This document shows positions 15,655 through 25,382 of a stretch of 44,626 bases of DNA, piece after piece. The stretch comes from Lachnoclostridium sp. MSJ-17. Its GTDB lineage: Bacteria; Bacillota; Clostridia; Oscillospirales; Acutalibacteraceae. The stretch spans positions 1 to 44,626 of the forward strand of contig NZ_JAHLQB010000017.1 of assembly GCF_018918205.1 (NCBI RefSeq), written 5' to 3'. The notes beneath the pieces were generated by a model. The model was not told where the DNA came from and searched no databases. It saw only the letters and a program-made list of their open reading frames with translations. The stretch's first letter is position 1, and every line of letters starts with the position of its first letter. Position numbers and translations under genes: made by a program.

Positions 15655-18633
15655 ATGGAGAGATATCAGTTTGACAGCGCGACCAAAGCGGCTCTCGAAA
15701 AGCTGCGGGTACCTCTCGCCGTTTATCAGTTTATAGACAAGAGGGTTGTGACGATACTGCTTTCCGACGGCTTCTGCGAGCTGTTCGGTTTTGACGACAA
15801 GGATGAAGCGTATTATCTCATGGATCACGACATGTACCGCGACACACACCCCGAGGACAGGTCGAGAGCCGCTGACGCGGCGTACCGCTTTGCCACCGAG
15901 GGCGGCAGGTACGAGGTCGTCTACCGCACCCTGCCCCAAAACAAGACTGATTACATAATCGTACACTCGCTGGGCGAGCACGTTTATACCGAGGAGGGAA
16001 TCAGACTCGCGTACATATGGTACACCGACGAGGGCAGCTACACCTCCGACGGCGACGGAAAAGACAACGAACTTAGCGGCGCGATGAAGAAGATCATGCG
16101 CGAGGAGAATATGATAAAGACCGGCTACTACGACTACCTCACCGGACTGCCGAATATGTCTTATTTCTTTGAGCTTGCGCGCGAATCGCGCAAGACGTTC
16201 TGCGAGAGCGGCAAAACCGCGGCGCTGCTGTACATGGATCTGTGCGGAATGAAGTATTTCAACCGCAAGTACGGCTTTGCGGAGGGCGATAACCTGCTCC
16301 GTTCCTTCGCGGATATCCTCAAGCTGCGTTTCGGCAACGAGAACTGCAGCCGCTTCGGCTCCGACCACTTCTGCGCTATAGCGGACGCGGACGGTATCGA
16401 GGACGTTATTTCAGAGATTTTTACAAGCTTCCGCGTCGATAACGGCGACCGCTCGCTTCCCGTGCGCGTCGGAATCTGTCTTGACAAGGACGGCGGCGAG
16501 GATATCAGCCTTGAGTGCGACCGCGCAAAATTCGCCTGCGACACCATGCGCAGCAGCTACCTTTCGAACTACCGCTATTTCGACGGAGAAATGCTCGCAA
16601 AAACCGAGAGGCGCAGGTATTTTATTGACAATCTCGACAAGGCTATCGAGGAGGGCTGGATAAAGGTCTACTATCAGCCGATCATCCGCTCGGCAAACGG
16701 CAACGTCTGCGACGAGGAGGCTCTTGTCCGCTGGATAGACCCCGTCGAGGGCATGATTCCGCCTTCGGAGTTCATTCCCGTCCTCGAGGAAGCTAATCTT
16801 ATATACAAGCTCGATCTGCACGTCACCGATCAGGTGATCGCAAAAATGAAGATGCAGGCTGAGACGAATCTTTACGTCGTGGCGCATTCGATCAACCTCT
16901 CGCGCGCGGACTTTGACGCCTGCGATATCGTCGAGGAGATACGCAAGAGGGTAGACGCCTCGGGTCTGAGCCGCGACAGGATAAATATAGAGGTGACAGA
17001 GAGCATAATCGGCACGGATTTCGACTTTATGAAATCCCAGATCGACCGCCTGCGCTCTCTGGGCTTCCGCGTCTGGATGGACGACTTCGGTTCGGGCTAT
17101 TCAAACCCCGAGGTGCTCCAGAGCATTCACTTCGACGTTATCAAATACGACATGCACTTCATGAAGGAATTCGAGGGCGGCGGCAAGAACAAGATCGTGC
17201 TCACCGAGCTGATACGCATGGCTGTTTCCCTCGGCTGCGACACCGTATGCGAGGGCGTCGAGACACAGGAGCAGGTCGATTTCCTGCGTCAGATCGGCTG
17301 TACAATGATGCAGGGCTACTACTTCTGCCGCGCCATTCCGTACGAGCAGATACTTGACCGTTACGCAAACAACAGGCAGATAGGCTACGAGAATCCCGAG
17401 GAGGCTGACTATTTCGCGTCCATCGGCAAGGTCAACCTCTACGACCTCACCATTCTCTCAAACGACGACAGCGAGTCCTTTGAGAACTATTTCAACACCG
17501 TTCCCATGGCTATCCTCGAGATCAACGAGGACCGTCTCAAGCTTATCCGCTACAACGACTCCTACCGCGCCTTCATGAATAAGGTCAAAAAGGACTGCTT
17601 CCCGTTCGGCTCATGGCTGAGCTACACCGAGAGCTGTAACAGGGTAGGCAGAACTGTTGTCAACGCGATCTGCGAGTGCGCGGAAACGGGCGAGAAGATG
17701 GTCATTAACACCGAGATGCCCGACGGCTCCGTCGTTCACAGATTCTGCAAGCGAATAGCCTTCAACCACGTGACCGACACAAGGGCTGTCGCTATCGCGG
17801 TTCTCGCGATCACAGATTCCGGCAAAGCCCCGATCATCTATAACTATATCGCCAAAGCCCTGTCCGCGGACTTTGTCGGCATCTACTACGTCAACATCAA
17901 GACAAATGATTTTATAGAATACAGCTCCGACACGACTGCAGAGGAGCTTGAGGTCGAAAGACACGGCACCGACTTCTTTAACGCGAGCAGACACGACGCC
18001 CGCAAACGGCTTTATTACGAGGACGTCGAGATGTTCCGCGCCGCGTTCAAAAAGGAAAAGATACTCAACGAGATCGAAGCCACAGGCGTTTTTACGCTCA
18101 GCTACCGCCTGATAATCAACGGAGTTCCCAGATACGTAAACCTCAAGGCGGTGCGTATCAATTCCGACCCCGACCACATCATCATCGGCGCGAACAACGT
18201 CGACACGCAGATGCGTCAGAAAAAGGCGTTTGAGCGCATGAAGCAGGAGCGTATTGCCTATTCGAGGATAACAGCTCTGTCCGAGGGCTTTATCTGCCTA
18301 TACACGGTCGATCCCGAGACCGACGACTTTATCGAATACAGCGCGATCAAGGAATACCACACGCTCAATCTTCACACGGAGGGCAGCGATTTCTTTGCGG
18401 CGGCGCGCAGAGTCGCGACAGGCAACGCCGTCCCCGAGGACGTGGAGCATATCAAGAGTGAGCTGACAAAGGAAAAGGTAATGAGTCAGGTCAAAGAAAA
18501 CGGTATCTACCGCATATTCTACCGCATTATCTTTGACGGCAGAGTCATTCCCGTCTGTCTAAAGGCGGCTCTCGTCGAGGAGGACGACGGACCTCAGCTT
18601 CTTGTCGGAATGGCAAAGGCAGAAAAACCCTGA
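15655..18633 (+). CDS. PAS/degenerate GGDEF/EAL cyclic-di-GMP phosphodiesterase
   Basis: A 992-residue cytoplasmic protein with no membrane segment. An N-terminal PAS-like sensor (about 10-120) is followed by a GGDEF domain (about 155-300; DYLTGLPNMSYFFEL) whose active-site loop reads GSDHF at 235-239, so cyclase activity is probably lost. The EAL domain (about 330-580) looks intact: EAL at 355-357, INLSR, EVTES, MDDFGSGYSN, DVIKYD, CEGVET and MQGYYF. Three further PAS-like units follow; the last two are visibly duplicated (FVGIYYVNIKTNDFIEYSS against FICLYTVDPETDDFIEYSA). It should hydrolyse cyclic-di-GMP under control of several sensors. The start follows AAAGGATGG. A diguanylate cyclase gene follows after 25 bases. 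Confidence 0.92.
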   Translation: MERYQFDSATKAALEKLRVPLAVYQFIDKRVVTILLSDGFCELFGFDDKDEAYYLMDHDMYRDTHPEDRSRAADAAYRFATEGGRYEVVYRTLPQNKTDYIIVHSLGEHVYTEEGIRLAYIWYTDEGSYTSDGDGKDNELSGAMKKIMREENMIKTGYYDYLTGLPNMSYFFELARESRKTFCESGKTAALLYMDLCGMKYFNRKYGFAEGDNLLRSFADILKLRFGNENCSRFGSDHFCAIADADGIEDVISEIFTSFRVDNGDRSLPVRVGICLDKDGGEDISLECDRAKFACDTMRSSYLSNYRYFDGEMLAKTERRRYFIDNLDKAIEEGWIKVYYQPIIRSANGNVCDEEALVRWIDPVEGMIPPSEFIPVLEEANLIYKLDLHVTDQVIAKMKMQAETNLYVVAHSINLSRADFDACDIVEEIRKRVDASGLSRDRINIEVTESIIGTDFDFMKSQIDRLRSLGFRVWMDDFGSGYSNPEVLQSIHFDVIKYDMHFMKEFEGGGKNKIVLTELIRMAVSLGCDTVCEGVETQEQVDFLRQIGCTMMQGYYFCRAIPYEQILDRYANNRQIGYENPEEADYFASIGKVNLYDLTILSNDDSESFENYFNTVPMAILEINEDRLKLIRYNDSYRAFMNKVKKDCFPFGSWLSYTESCNRVGRTVVNAICECAETGEKMVINTEMPDGSVVHRFCKRIAFNHVTDTRAVAIAVLAITDSGKAPIIYNYIAKALSADFVGIYYVNIKTNDFIEYSSDTTAEELEVERHGTDFFNASRHDARKRLYYEDVEMFRAAFKKEKILNEIEATGVFTLSYRLIINGVPRYVNLKAVRINSDPDHIIIGANNVDTQMRQKKAFERMKQERIAYSRITALSEGFICLYTVDPETDDFIEYSAIKEYHTLNLHTEGSDFFAAARRVATGNAVPEDVEHIKSELTKEKVMSQVKENGIYRIFYRIIFDGRVIPVCLKAALVEEDDGPQLLVGMAKAEKP

Positions 18634-18658
18634 AGCACCCCTGCGGAGGTGAACTTTA

Positions 18659-19891
18659 ATGTATTACGCAATAATCGGAATAATGGCAGTTGTGATTCAC
18701 CTTGTCATCAACCGTGATCTGTTCTGGCACCGAAGCACGTATACCGTCATGCCCGCGAGGCGGGAATACCGCGACTATATCGTCAGCGCGATCATTTTCT
18801 GTGCGGTCGACGCGCTTTGGGGCATTATGTACGAGTATCAGCTCGCCATTCCGCTCTACGCGGCATCGGCGATATTCTTTCTTGCGATGATGACGGGCTT
18901 TGTGCTCTGGACGCGCTTTGTCACCGAGTATATGGAGGAGCGCAGCCTGTTCAGCAGGGTGGTGTCGTTCCTCGGAGCGGCGATGCTTCTGAGCGTCGTC
19001 ATAATGCTGATAATCAATTTCTTTAACCCGATACTCTTCTGGATAGACGGGGACGCGGGCTATCACCCGGGAACCGCGAGGTACTCGACGCTCCTGATGC
19101 AGGTGCTGCTCTTTGCCTTGGCGGCGGTCAATACCTTTGTCACAAAGCAGAAGGACGCTGTCGCGTCAAAACGTCTGTGCCACACCATCGAGCTGAGTAC
19201 GCTGGGCTTTGCCGTGCTTATCAGCGTTCAGTTTTACCACCCGATGCTGCCGCTGTACTCAATGGGCTTTCTGTTCAGCAGCTGCCTGCTGCACTCTCTC
19301 GTCGTCGAGGACGAAAAGGAGGAGCAGCACAGGGAGCTTGAGGAAATGCTCAGGCGCGAGCAGGAGCAGAGCGCTGAGCTGGGTTCCGCCAAAAAGAAGA
19401 TATACACCGACCCGCTCACGGGCGTAGGAAGCAAGCAGGCTTACCTGGAGGACGCCGAAAGGATCAACCAACTGATCCGCAGGAATCAGGCTGAGGATAT
19501 GGCAGTCGCCGTTTTTGACGTGAACGACCTCAAAACCGTCAACGACACAATGGGTCACGACACCGGCGATATTTATATTTACACCGCCTCGATGCTCATC
19601 AGCGAGTTCTTTGAGCACAGCCCCGTATACCGCATCGGCGGCGACGAGTTCGCCGTTATCCTCATGGGCGAGGACTACAAAAACCGCGAGGGTCTGCTTT
19701 TGTCGTTTGACTGTCAGTCCGAGGAAAACCAGCGCGCCGGCAGGGTAGTCGTCGCCTCGGGTATGGCTGAGTACATCAGGGAGATTGACCACAATATCCG
19801 CGATATATTCGAACGCGCGGACAAAAACATGTACGCGCGCAAGAGCGAGCTGAAGAGAATGCACTGGCAGGAGCAGTCGGTAAACGAATAG
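18659..19891 (+). CDS. membrane diguanylate cyclase (GGDEF)
   Basis: A 410-residue protein. About seven membrane helices fill the first 220 residues, then a coiled-coil linker rich in Glu (EKEEQHRELEEMLRREQEQS), then a GGDEF domain: DPLTGVGSKQAY, VFDVNDLKTVNDTMGHDTGD, and RIGGDEFAVIL with intact GGDEF at 327-331. The RxxD inhibitory site normally five residues before GGDEF is absent, so product feedback inhibition is not expected. GGAGGT (18645-18650) lies 8 bases before ATG 18659, and 25 bases separate it from the phosphodiesterase, so synthesis and breakdown enzymes are made from one transcript. It converges on the next gene with only 3 bases between stops and no visible terminator. Confidence 0.92.
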   Translation: MYYAIIGIMAVVIHLVINRDLFWHRSTYTVMPARREYRDYIVSAIIFCAVDALWGIMYEYQLAIPLYAASAIFFLAMMTGFVLWTRFVTEYMEERSLFSRVVSFLGAAMLLSVVIMLIINFFNPILFWIDGDAGYHPGTARYSTLLMQVLLFALAAVNTFVTKQKDAVASKRLCHTIELSTLGFAVLISVQFYHPMLPLYSMGFLFSSCLLHSLVVEDEKEEQHRELEEMLRREQEQSAELGSAKKKIYTDPLTGVGSKQAYLEDAERINQLIRRNQAEDMAVAVFDVNDLKTVNDTMGHDTGDIYIYTASMLISEFFEHSPVYRIGGDEFAVILMGEDYKNREGLLLSFDCQSEENQRAGRVVVASGMAEYIREIDHNIRDIFERADKNMYARKSELKRMHWQEQSVNE

Positions 19892-19894
19892 CCG

Positions 19895-20599
19895 TCAGGC
19901 ATAGTCCTCCAGCCAATTGATCTCCTCAAGCTCCCCGATGTCGTAGGAGGGCTTGAGCTTTTCAGCGGCATTGTGCGCTTTTCCGACGTCCTCTGTCAGC
20001 CAGTCGAGCAAGGTCGCGTAGTGGTTGGAATAATTCCTGCCCTTGCTCTCTATCACGCGCGAGAGCCTGTCGATCTTGTCCATATAGTGAGAAGGATACT
20101 TTTCTCTGAGATCCCTTACCTCAGAATCAGACAAAAATACATTCATAAATGTTCCATGCGGAGAGAGCTCACCCCTCTCTCCATTCTTATTCTTTCTTTT
20201 TCTTTCTTTATCTTTCTTCCATTGTTGCCCTTCGTTTGCCGTTGGCTTGCCGATGGTTTGCCCTTCGTTTGCCCTTTCGATTGACACATGCTGATATAAA
20301 TCGTAGTTTTTTATAGTAATAATCGAGAATTGCGGGGTTGTTTGGATTGCCACCTCGTTTGTCGATTTCAGGTGTTTAAGCGCAGTTCTGATTGACTTGA
20401 CCGAAAGCTTTAGTTCCTGCGACAGCCTGCTCACGCTCGTCACGCACTGACCGCGTTCGATCGTTCTGCCCTCAAAGCCGTGGCTCTCGTAGTTCGCCGA
20501 CAACAGCAGATGAATAAACACGCGGAAGGTGTTCGCGTTGCGGTACCATTCCCATTTTGTAATTTTTCTGTGAAGCTTTATGAATCCGCCCTCAAGCAC
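19895..20599 (-). CDS. phage-type replication-initiation (DnaD-like winged-helix) protein, orphan
   Basis: A 234-residue protein. The N-terminal part (GFIKLHRKITKWEWYRN, IHLLLSANYES, IERGQCVTSVSRLSQELKLS and then VKSIRTALKHL) matches the winged-helix N-domain of phage replisome organisers of Firmicutes. A low-complexity Lys/Arg/Asn linker follows, then a C-terminal helical segment with RNYSNHYATLLDWL, the usual ending of such proteins. GTG 20599 is the start: GGAGG (20607-20611) lies 7 bases upstream, and the nearby ATG is out of frame. No integrase, helicase loader or other phage gene is adjacent, so it is an orphan: a prophage remnant or a domesticated gene. Product family is likely; current role unknown. 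Confidence 0.82.
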   Translation of the reverse strand: MLEGGFIKLHRKITKWEWYRNANTFRVFIHLLLSANYESHGFEGRTIERGQCVTSVSRLSQELKLSVKSIRTALKHLKSTNEVAIQTTPQFSIITIKNYDLYQHVSIERANEGQTIGKPTANEGQQWKKDKERKRKNKNGERGELSPHGTFMNVFLSDSEVRDLREKYPSHYMDKIDRLSRVIESKGRNYSNHYATLLDWLTEDVGKAHNAAEKLKPSYDIGELEEINWLEDYA

Positions 20600-20679
20600 G
20601 AAACCACCTCCGCCATTTTAATTGAGTAAAATATATTCATAAAAATGATTTCCCCTTTCACTAAGGGTACGAAATCGGA

Positions 20680-20707
20680 AAAAATTGCATATTTTTATGC
20701 AATTTTT
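20680..20707. other. AT-rich inverted repeat
   Basis: AAAAATTGCAT (20680-20690) and ATGCAATTTTT (20697-20707) form a perfect 11-bp hairpin upstream of the phage-type gene. It may be a weak terminator or a regulator site; it borders the heptamer array of repeat copy B. Confidence 0.5.
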
Positions 20708-20708
20708 G

Positions 20709-20745
20709 GGTAGTTGGCAGTTGGTAGTTGGGTAGTTGGTAGTTG
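20709..20745. repeat. GTAGTTG heptamer array (inverse of CAACTAC)
   Basis: About five units of TAGTTGG/CAGTTGG, the reverse complement of the array at 9249-9400, on the matching side of structured element copy B. Confidence 0.85.
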
Positions 20746-20916
20746 ATTTTAACGTTCTGATTTACACCGTAGCGACAGCTGTAGCCAGCCGGCAACCCTT
20801 TTGTCGCCTGTGGCGACATTTCCCCTTGAAAGGGGAATCACCTTGCGGCTGTCAGGGAACGTGAACCGAACTTTACCTTATATGAATTTAACCGCGATAA
20901 ACGTGCATTTTCCGAA
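20746..20916 (-). repeat. dispersed structured intergenic element, copy B (inverted, shortened)
   Basis: The reverse complement matches copies A and C closely from the GTCGGATT-like end through the hairpins GTCGCC/GGCGAC and CCCCTT/AAGGGG to the GCACGTTTATCGCGG segment. The outermost 35 or so bases of copies A and C (CAGCAGTAACGGCAG side) are missing. The 384-base gap 20600-20983 thus holds an AT-rich inverted repeat, a heptamer array, this element and the trp terminator. Confidence 0.86.
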
Positions 20917-20933
20917 TATAAATCCTGTGCATG

Positions 20934-20963
20934 AAAAAAGCCTTCCCGCCGTGGGAAGGCTTT
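20934..20963 (-). terminator. rho-independent terminator of the trp operon
   Basis: On the minus strand AAAGCCTTCCC, loop ACGGC and GGGAAGGCTTTTTT form a strong stem with a T-run, 21 bases after the trpA stop. Confidence 0.92.
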
Positions 20964-20983
20964 GCTTTTATATTATTAAAAAA

Positions 20984-21760
20984 TCACAGATCTCTTATCG
21001 CGTCCTTCATGGACTTTACGTATTCGCCGATGTGCTCCGGCGCGTCCTTGCCGTGCTTTTCGAGGAGCCTGACGATCGCCGAGCCGACTATCGCTCCGTC
21101 GGACACGGACGCCATAGCCCGCGCCTGTTCGGGAGTCGAAATGCCGAAGCCTACCGCGACGGGCACGCTTGTGTTCTCACGGATAGTCCTGACGATATCG
21201 CTGAGGTCGGTGTTTATGCTGCTGCGCTCGCCCGTTACGCCGAGGCTCGACACGAGATAGATGAAGCCCTCGGCTTCCCTCGCGATCATGCCGACGCGGT
21301 TTTGTGAGGTCGGAGCGATGAGCGAGATCAGATCAACTCCGTACTGATGACAGAGCGGAAGGAATTCTTCCTTCTCCTCGTAGGGAATGTCCGGCAAAAT
21401 CAGACCGTCAATGCCGATTTCGGCGCAGGTCGAAATGAATTTTTCCGCGCCGTAGGAGAACACGACGTTCGCGTAGGTCATGAAAACCATCGGAACAGTC
21501 ACGTCGCTGCGCAGTCCGCGCACGAAGGAGAAGATCATGTCGGTGTTGATTCCGCCGCTCAGCGCGCGCAGGTTCGCGCCCTGAATAACGGGACCCTCTG
21601 CTGTCGGGTCGGAGAAGGGTATGCCCAGCTCGATCAGGTCGGCGCCGTTTCTCACGGCTTCTCTCACTGCCGCCGCCGTGGTCACGAGGTCGGGGTCGCC
21701 GCAGGTGATGAACGGAATGAACGCCTTGCCGTTTTGGAATGCCTTTGCGATATTACTCAT
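20984..21760 (-). CDS. trpA: tryptophan synthase alpha subunit
   Basis: A 258-residue TIM-barrel protein, the usual size. It cleaves indole-3-glycerol phosphate to indole and glyceraldehyde 3-phosphate and passes indole to TrpB. The active-site segment [20 protein letters not shown] contains Glu44 and, at the position of the second catalytic acid (Asp60 of the Salmonella enzyme), Glu55; the acidic character is kept. The phosphate-binding end is seen in [13 protein letters not shown] and GAIVGSAIV. Its start overlaps the trpB stop by 8 bases, so it is translationally coupled. Last gene of the operon, directly followed by a terminator. Confidence 0.97.
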   Translation of the reverse strand: MSNIAKAFQNGKAFIPFITCGDPDLVTTAAAVREAVRNGADLIELGIPFSDPTAEGPVIQGANLRALSGGINTDMIFSFVRGLRSDVTVPMVFMTYANVVFSYGAEKFISTCAEIGIDGLILPDIPYEEKEEFLPLCHQYGVDLISLIAPTSQNRVGMIAREAEGFIYLVSSLGVTGERSSINTDLSDIVRTIRENTSVPVAVGFGISTPEQARAMASVSDGAIVGSAIVRLLEKHGKDAPEHIGEYVKSMKDAIRDL

Positions 21761-22943
21761 GGATATCCTCCCCTCTGTAGCGCGCGATAGCCGCGCAGTC
21801 CTTGTCGCCTCTGCCCGAGACCGTGACGACGATTATCTTGTCCTTATCCATAGTCGGCGCGAGCTTGATCGCGTGAGCAAGCGCGTGTGAGGACTCGATC
21901 GCGGGAATGATTCCCTCGGTTCTCGAGAGGTACTCAAAGGCGTTTACCGCCTCGTCGTCGGTGACCGCGACGTACTCAGCCCTGCCGGTGTCGTAGAGGT
22001 GAGCGTGCTCGGGTCCTACGCCCGGGTAGTCAAGACCCGCCGAGATCGAGTATACGGGAGCGATCTGACCAAAGGCGTCCTGACAGAAATATGACTTCAT
22101 GCCGTGGAAAATTCCGAGACTGCCGGTCGAGATCGTCGCGGCGGTCTCGAAGGTGTCGATACCTCTGCCCGCGGCTTCGCAGCCGATCAGCCGCACGTCC
22201 TTGTCGTCAATGAAATTATAGAAGCTTCCGATAGCGTTTGAGCCGCCGCCTACGCAGGCGAGAACGGCGTCGGGCAGTCTGCCTTCCTTCTCGAGCATCT
22301 GCTCCTTGATCTCCTTTGAGATCACCGCCTGAAAATCGCGGACGATAGTGGGGAAGGGGTGAGGTCCCATGACCGAGCCGAGACAGTAGTGGGTGTCGGA
22401 GATCCTCGTCGTCCACTCTCTCATTGCCTCGCTTACCGCGTCCTTGAGGGTGCGCGTGCCTGTCTTGACGGGAATTACCTCAGCTCCGAGCAGGCGCATG
22501 CGGTAGACGTTGAGAGCCTGACGGACCGTGTCCTCCTCGCCCATGAAAACCACGCACTCCATGCCCATGAGAGCCGCTGCCGTGGCTGTGGCTACGCCGT
22601 GCTGACCCGCGCCGGTCTCGGCGATGAGTCTTGTCTTGCCCATTTTCTTGGCGAGCAGAGCCTGTCCGAGCACGTTGTTTATCTTATGCGCGCCCGTGTG
22701 GTTTAAGTCCTCGCGCTTGAGGTATATCTTCGCGCCGCCGAGATCCTTTGTCATCTTCCCGGCGTAGTAGAGCCTTGACGGTCTGCCCGCGTAGTCGTTG
22801 AGCAGCTCCGTCAGCTCGCGGTTGAATTCGGGGTCGTTTTTGTAGTGATAATAAGCTTCCTCCAGCTCGTTCACGGCGTTCATCAGCGTTTCGGGAATGT
22901 ACTGCCCGCCGTGAATGCCGAAGCGTCCCTTTGGATTTGTCAT
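21753..22943 (-). CDS. trpB: tryptophan synthase beta subunit
   Basis: A 396-residue PLP enzyme that condenses indole with serine to give tryptophan. The PLP lysine is Lys87 in [19 protein letters not shown]; the phosphate loop is [23 protein letters not shown] and [18 protein letters not shown] are standard TrpB1 signatures. Length and N-terminus ([16 protein letters not shown]) fit TrpB1, the form that pairs with TrpA. Its start overlaps the trpF stop in ATGA and its end overlaps trpA by 8 bases. Confidence 0.98.
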   Translation of the reverse strand: MTNPKGRFGIHGGQYIPETLMNAVNELEEAYYHYKNDPEFNRELTELLNDYAGRPSRLYYAGKMTKDLGGAKIYLKREDLNHTGAHKINNVLGQALLAKKMGKTRLIAETGAGQHGVATATAAALMGMECVVFMGEEDTVRQALNVYRMRLLGAEVIPVKTGTRTLKDAVSEAMREWTTRISDTHYCLGSVMGPHPFPTIVRDFQAVISKEIKEQMLEKEGRLPDAVLACVGGGSNAIGSFYNFIDDKDVRLIGCEAAGRGIDTFETAATISTGSLGIFHGMKSYFCQDAFGQIAPVYSISAGLDYPGVGPEHAHLYDTGRAEYVAVTDDEAVNAFEYLSRTEGIIPAIESSHALAHAIKLAPTMDKDKIIVVTVSGRGDKDCAAIARYRGEDIHE

Positions 22944-23548
22944 TTTTCTTCTCCCTTTCTTACGGCTTCCACGAATGCCGTCATTTTATTCTTGTCCTTT
23001 ACTCCGTCTGTCTCGATGCCCGTGCTCACGTCCACCGCGTATGGGTGCAGGTCGGCTACGGCAGCCTCGGCGTTACCGGGGTTCAGTCCTCCCGCGAGGA
23101 AGAACGGGCGTTTTATCCTTTCGAGCAGCTCCCAGTTGAAGGCTCTGCCCTCGCCCTTGCCGCCGTCGAGAAGAACGTAGTCCGCAGTGCTTTCCCCGGC
23201 GCGCCTGAGGTCGTCGGCGGAGTTGATGATGAATGCCTTGATGATCGGCTTGTCGGTGATCGCGCGGAGCTTTGTGATGTATTCCTCGTCCTCGCTGCCG
23301 TGGAGCTGTACCATGTCGACGATGCCGAGGTTCATCAGCGCGCCTACGGTGTCGAGGTCGTCGTCGAGGAACACGCCGACCGCCTTTGTGCCGGGGTTGA
23401 GCTTGCTCTTGAGCTCAGCCGCCTTGAGGTGCGAGACCCTGCGTTTGCTCTTCTGAGCGAAAACAAAGCCGATGAAGTCGGGCTTGAGTTGGTTCGCGGC
23501 TTCTATATCTTCGATGCGGGAAAGTCCGCACAGCTTTATCTTAGTCAT
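22940..23548 (-). CDS. trpF: phosphoribosylanthranilate isomerase
   Basis: A 202-residue TIM-barrel enzyme that isomerises phosphoribosylanthranilate to CdRP. The first strand carries KLCGLSR with the catalytic Cys7, and the [14 protein letters not shown] segment carries the catalytic Asp. [15 protein letters not shown] and [13 protein letters not shown] form the phosphate site. ATGA overlaps join it to trpC upstream and trpB downstream. Confidence 0.96.
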   Translation of the reverse strand: MTKIKLCGLSRIEDIEAANQLKPDFIGFVFAQKSKRRVSHLKAAELKSKLNPGTKAVGVFLDDDLDTVGALMNLGIVDMVQLHGSEDEEYITKLRAITDKPIIKAFIINSADDLRRAGESTADYVLLDGGKGEGRAFNWELLERIKRPFFLAGGLNPGNAEAAVADLHPYAVDVSTGIETDGVKDKNKMTAFVEAVRKGEEK

Positions 23549-24327
23549 ATTATACCCCTCAGTTCGTTAAGTTTTTGCTTTTTGTCCGCGGCTCTCATCA
23601 GCGTTTCGCCTACGAGCACCGCGTCGGCGCCGATTTCGCTCAGTGAACGCGCGTCAGCTGCCGTTTTTATTCCGCTCTCCGCGACGAAGATAATATCCCG
23701 CGGTATCAGCTTCCTCAGCCGTTTGCTGTTTTCGGTGTCGACCGAGAAGTCCTTGAGGTTGCGGTTGTTGACTCCGATTATTCTCGCTCCGGCTTTTACC
23801 GCGCTGTTTACTTCTTCCTCGTTATGCGCTTCAACGAGAGCCGACAAGCCGAGCCTGTCGCAGATATCTATGTATTCTTTCAGCTGACCTTCGCTCAGTA
23901 TCGCGGCTATCAGCAGCACCGCCGACGCTCCGAGGAGCTTTGCCTCGTAGATCATGTACTCGTCGACCGTGAAGTCCTTGCGCAGACAGGGGATATTCAC
24001 CTCGGCGGCGATCTCTCTGAGATATTCCTCGCTTCCGAGGAACCACTTCGGCTCGGTCAGGACGGAGATGCAGTCCGCGCCTGCCTGTTCGTACTCCTTG
24101 GCTATTTCGAGGTACGGAAAGTCCGGTGCGATCAGCCCCTTTGACGGAGAAGCCTTTTTGCACTCGCAGATGAATGATAATCCGGGCTTTTTCAGCGCCT
24201 TCTCAAAGGCGAAATCGCCCTTGGGAGCAGCTTCCGCGAGAGACTTTATTTCTTCAAGAGAAATATTCTTCTTTGCCGCCTCGCAGCGTTCCCTTGCGTG
24301 AGCGGCGAGCTTGTCAAGGATATTCAT
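23545..24327 (-). CDS. trpC: indole-3-glycerol phosphate synthase
   Basis: A 260-residue TIM-barrel enzyme closing the indole ring. Signatures: [68 protein letters not shown] and [11 protein letters not shown]. It is a separate protein from TrpF rather than a fusion as in enteric bacteria. Overlaps trpD and trpF by 4 bases each in ATGA. Confidence 0.97.
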   Translation of the reverse strand: MNILDKLAAHARERCEAAKKNISLEEIKSLAEAAPKGDFAFEKALKKPGLSFICECKKASPSKGLIAPDFPYLEIAKEYEQAGADCISVLTEPKWFLGSEEYLREIAAEVNIPCLRKDFTVDEYMIYEAKLLGASAVLLIAAILSEGQLKEYIDICDRLGLSALVEAHNEEEVNSAVKAGARIIGVNNRNLKDFSVDTENSKRLRKLIPRDIIFVAESGIKTAADARSLSEIGADAVLVGETLMRAADKKQKLNELRGII

Positions 24328-25355
24328 GCGTTATCCTCCGGGCGGTTGCTGACTTCTATGACCTTTTCAAGCGTCTCCAGAGCCTTGCCCGAATCGATGA
24401 TTTCAGCCGCGAGCTTGATTCCGTCGCTCATTGACTCAGCCTTGCCGCCGATGTACAGAGCCGCGCCCGCGTTGAGAAGCACGGCGTTGCGCTTGTGACC
24501 CTGCATTCCAGAGAGAATGTCGCGTGTGATCTGAGCGTTCTCCTCAGGAGTGCCGCCTTTGAGGTCGTCCTTTGTGCAGCGCTCAAAGCCGAAGTCCTCG
24601 GGCTTGATGTAGTAGGTCTTGAACCAGCCGTCCTTGATCTCGCAGACCTTTGTCGGCGCGCTGAGGGAGATCTCGTCGAGCTTGTCGGTGCCGTAGACTA
24701 CCATTCCGCGCTTTACGCCGAGGCTTACAAGAACCTGAGCGAGCGGCTCAACGAGGTAAGCGTCATAAACGCCGAGGAGCTGCATTGAGGGAGAAGCCGG
24801 GTTGGTGAGAGGTCCGAGAATGTTGAAAACCGTGCGGAAGCCCAGCTCGCGGCGGATCGCGCCGACGTACTTCATCGAGGTGTGGTACTTCTGCGCGAAG
24901 AAGAAGCACATTCCGGCTTCGCTGAGAAGCTCGACGCACCTTTCGGGGCTTTGATTGATATTCACGCCGAGGGCTTCAAGGCAGTCGGCTGTGCCGCTGC
25001 TCGACGAAGCGGCGCGGTTTCCGTGCTTTGCGACCTTCATTCCGCCTGCCGCCGCGACGAGTGCCGAGGTGGTGGAGATATTGAAGCTGTGGGCGTTGTC
25101 GCCGCCTGTGCCGACGATCTCAAACACGTCCATGTCTGTCTCGACCTTCGTGGCGTGGTCGCGCATTGCAGCCGCGCAGCCCGCGATCTCGTCGGTGGTC
25201 TCAGCCTTCGCGCTCTTTGTCGAGAGAGAAGCGAGGAACGCCGCGTTCTGTGTGGGCGTGGTCTCGCCGTTCATTATCTCGTTCATGACAGCGTATGCCT
25301 CCGAGTATGTCAGATCTTCCTTGTTGACGATTTTGACGATTGCTTCCTTGATCAT
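24324..25355 (-). CDS. trpD: anthranilate phosphoribosyltransferase
   Basis: A 343-residue enzyme that joins anthranilate to PRPP. The PRPP loop is [45 protein letters not shown] and GTDKLDEIS are further family signatures. It is not fused to the glutaminase TrpG. A gap of 27 bases separates it from trpG, the only true intergenic space inside the operon. Confidence 0.97.
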   Translation of the reverse strand: MIKEAIVKIVNKEDLTYSEAYAVMNEIMNGETTPTQNAAFLASLSTKSAKAETTDEIAGCAAAMRDHATKVETDMDVFEIVGTGGDNAHSFNISTTSALVAAAGGMKVAKHGNRAASSSSGTADCLEALGVNINQSPERCVELLSEAGMCFFFAQKYHTSMKYVGAIRRELGFRTVFNILGPLTNPASPSMQLLGVYDAYLVEPLAQVLVSLGVKRGMVVYGTDKLDEISLSAPTKVCEIKDGWFKTYYIKPEDFGFERCTKDDLKGGTPEENAQITRDILSGMQGHKRNAVLLNAGAALYIGGKAESMSDGIKLAAEIIDSGKALETLEKVIEVSNRPEDNA

Positions 25356-25382
25356 AATTATTACTCACTTTCTATAACCTTG

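Noticed and set aside
19895..20916. Integrated prophage or replication origin
   Set aside because: Only one phage-type gene is present, with no integrase, structural genes, iterons or attachment repeats.
22931..23887. Long plus-strand open frame (318 codons) opposite trpF and trpC
   Set aside because: It is the shadow of two certain trp genes and matches no family.
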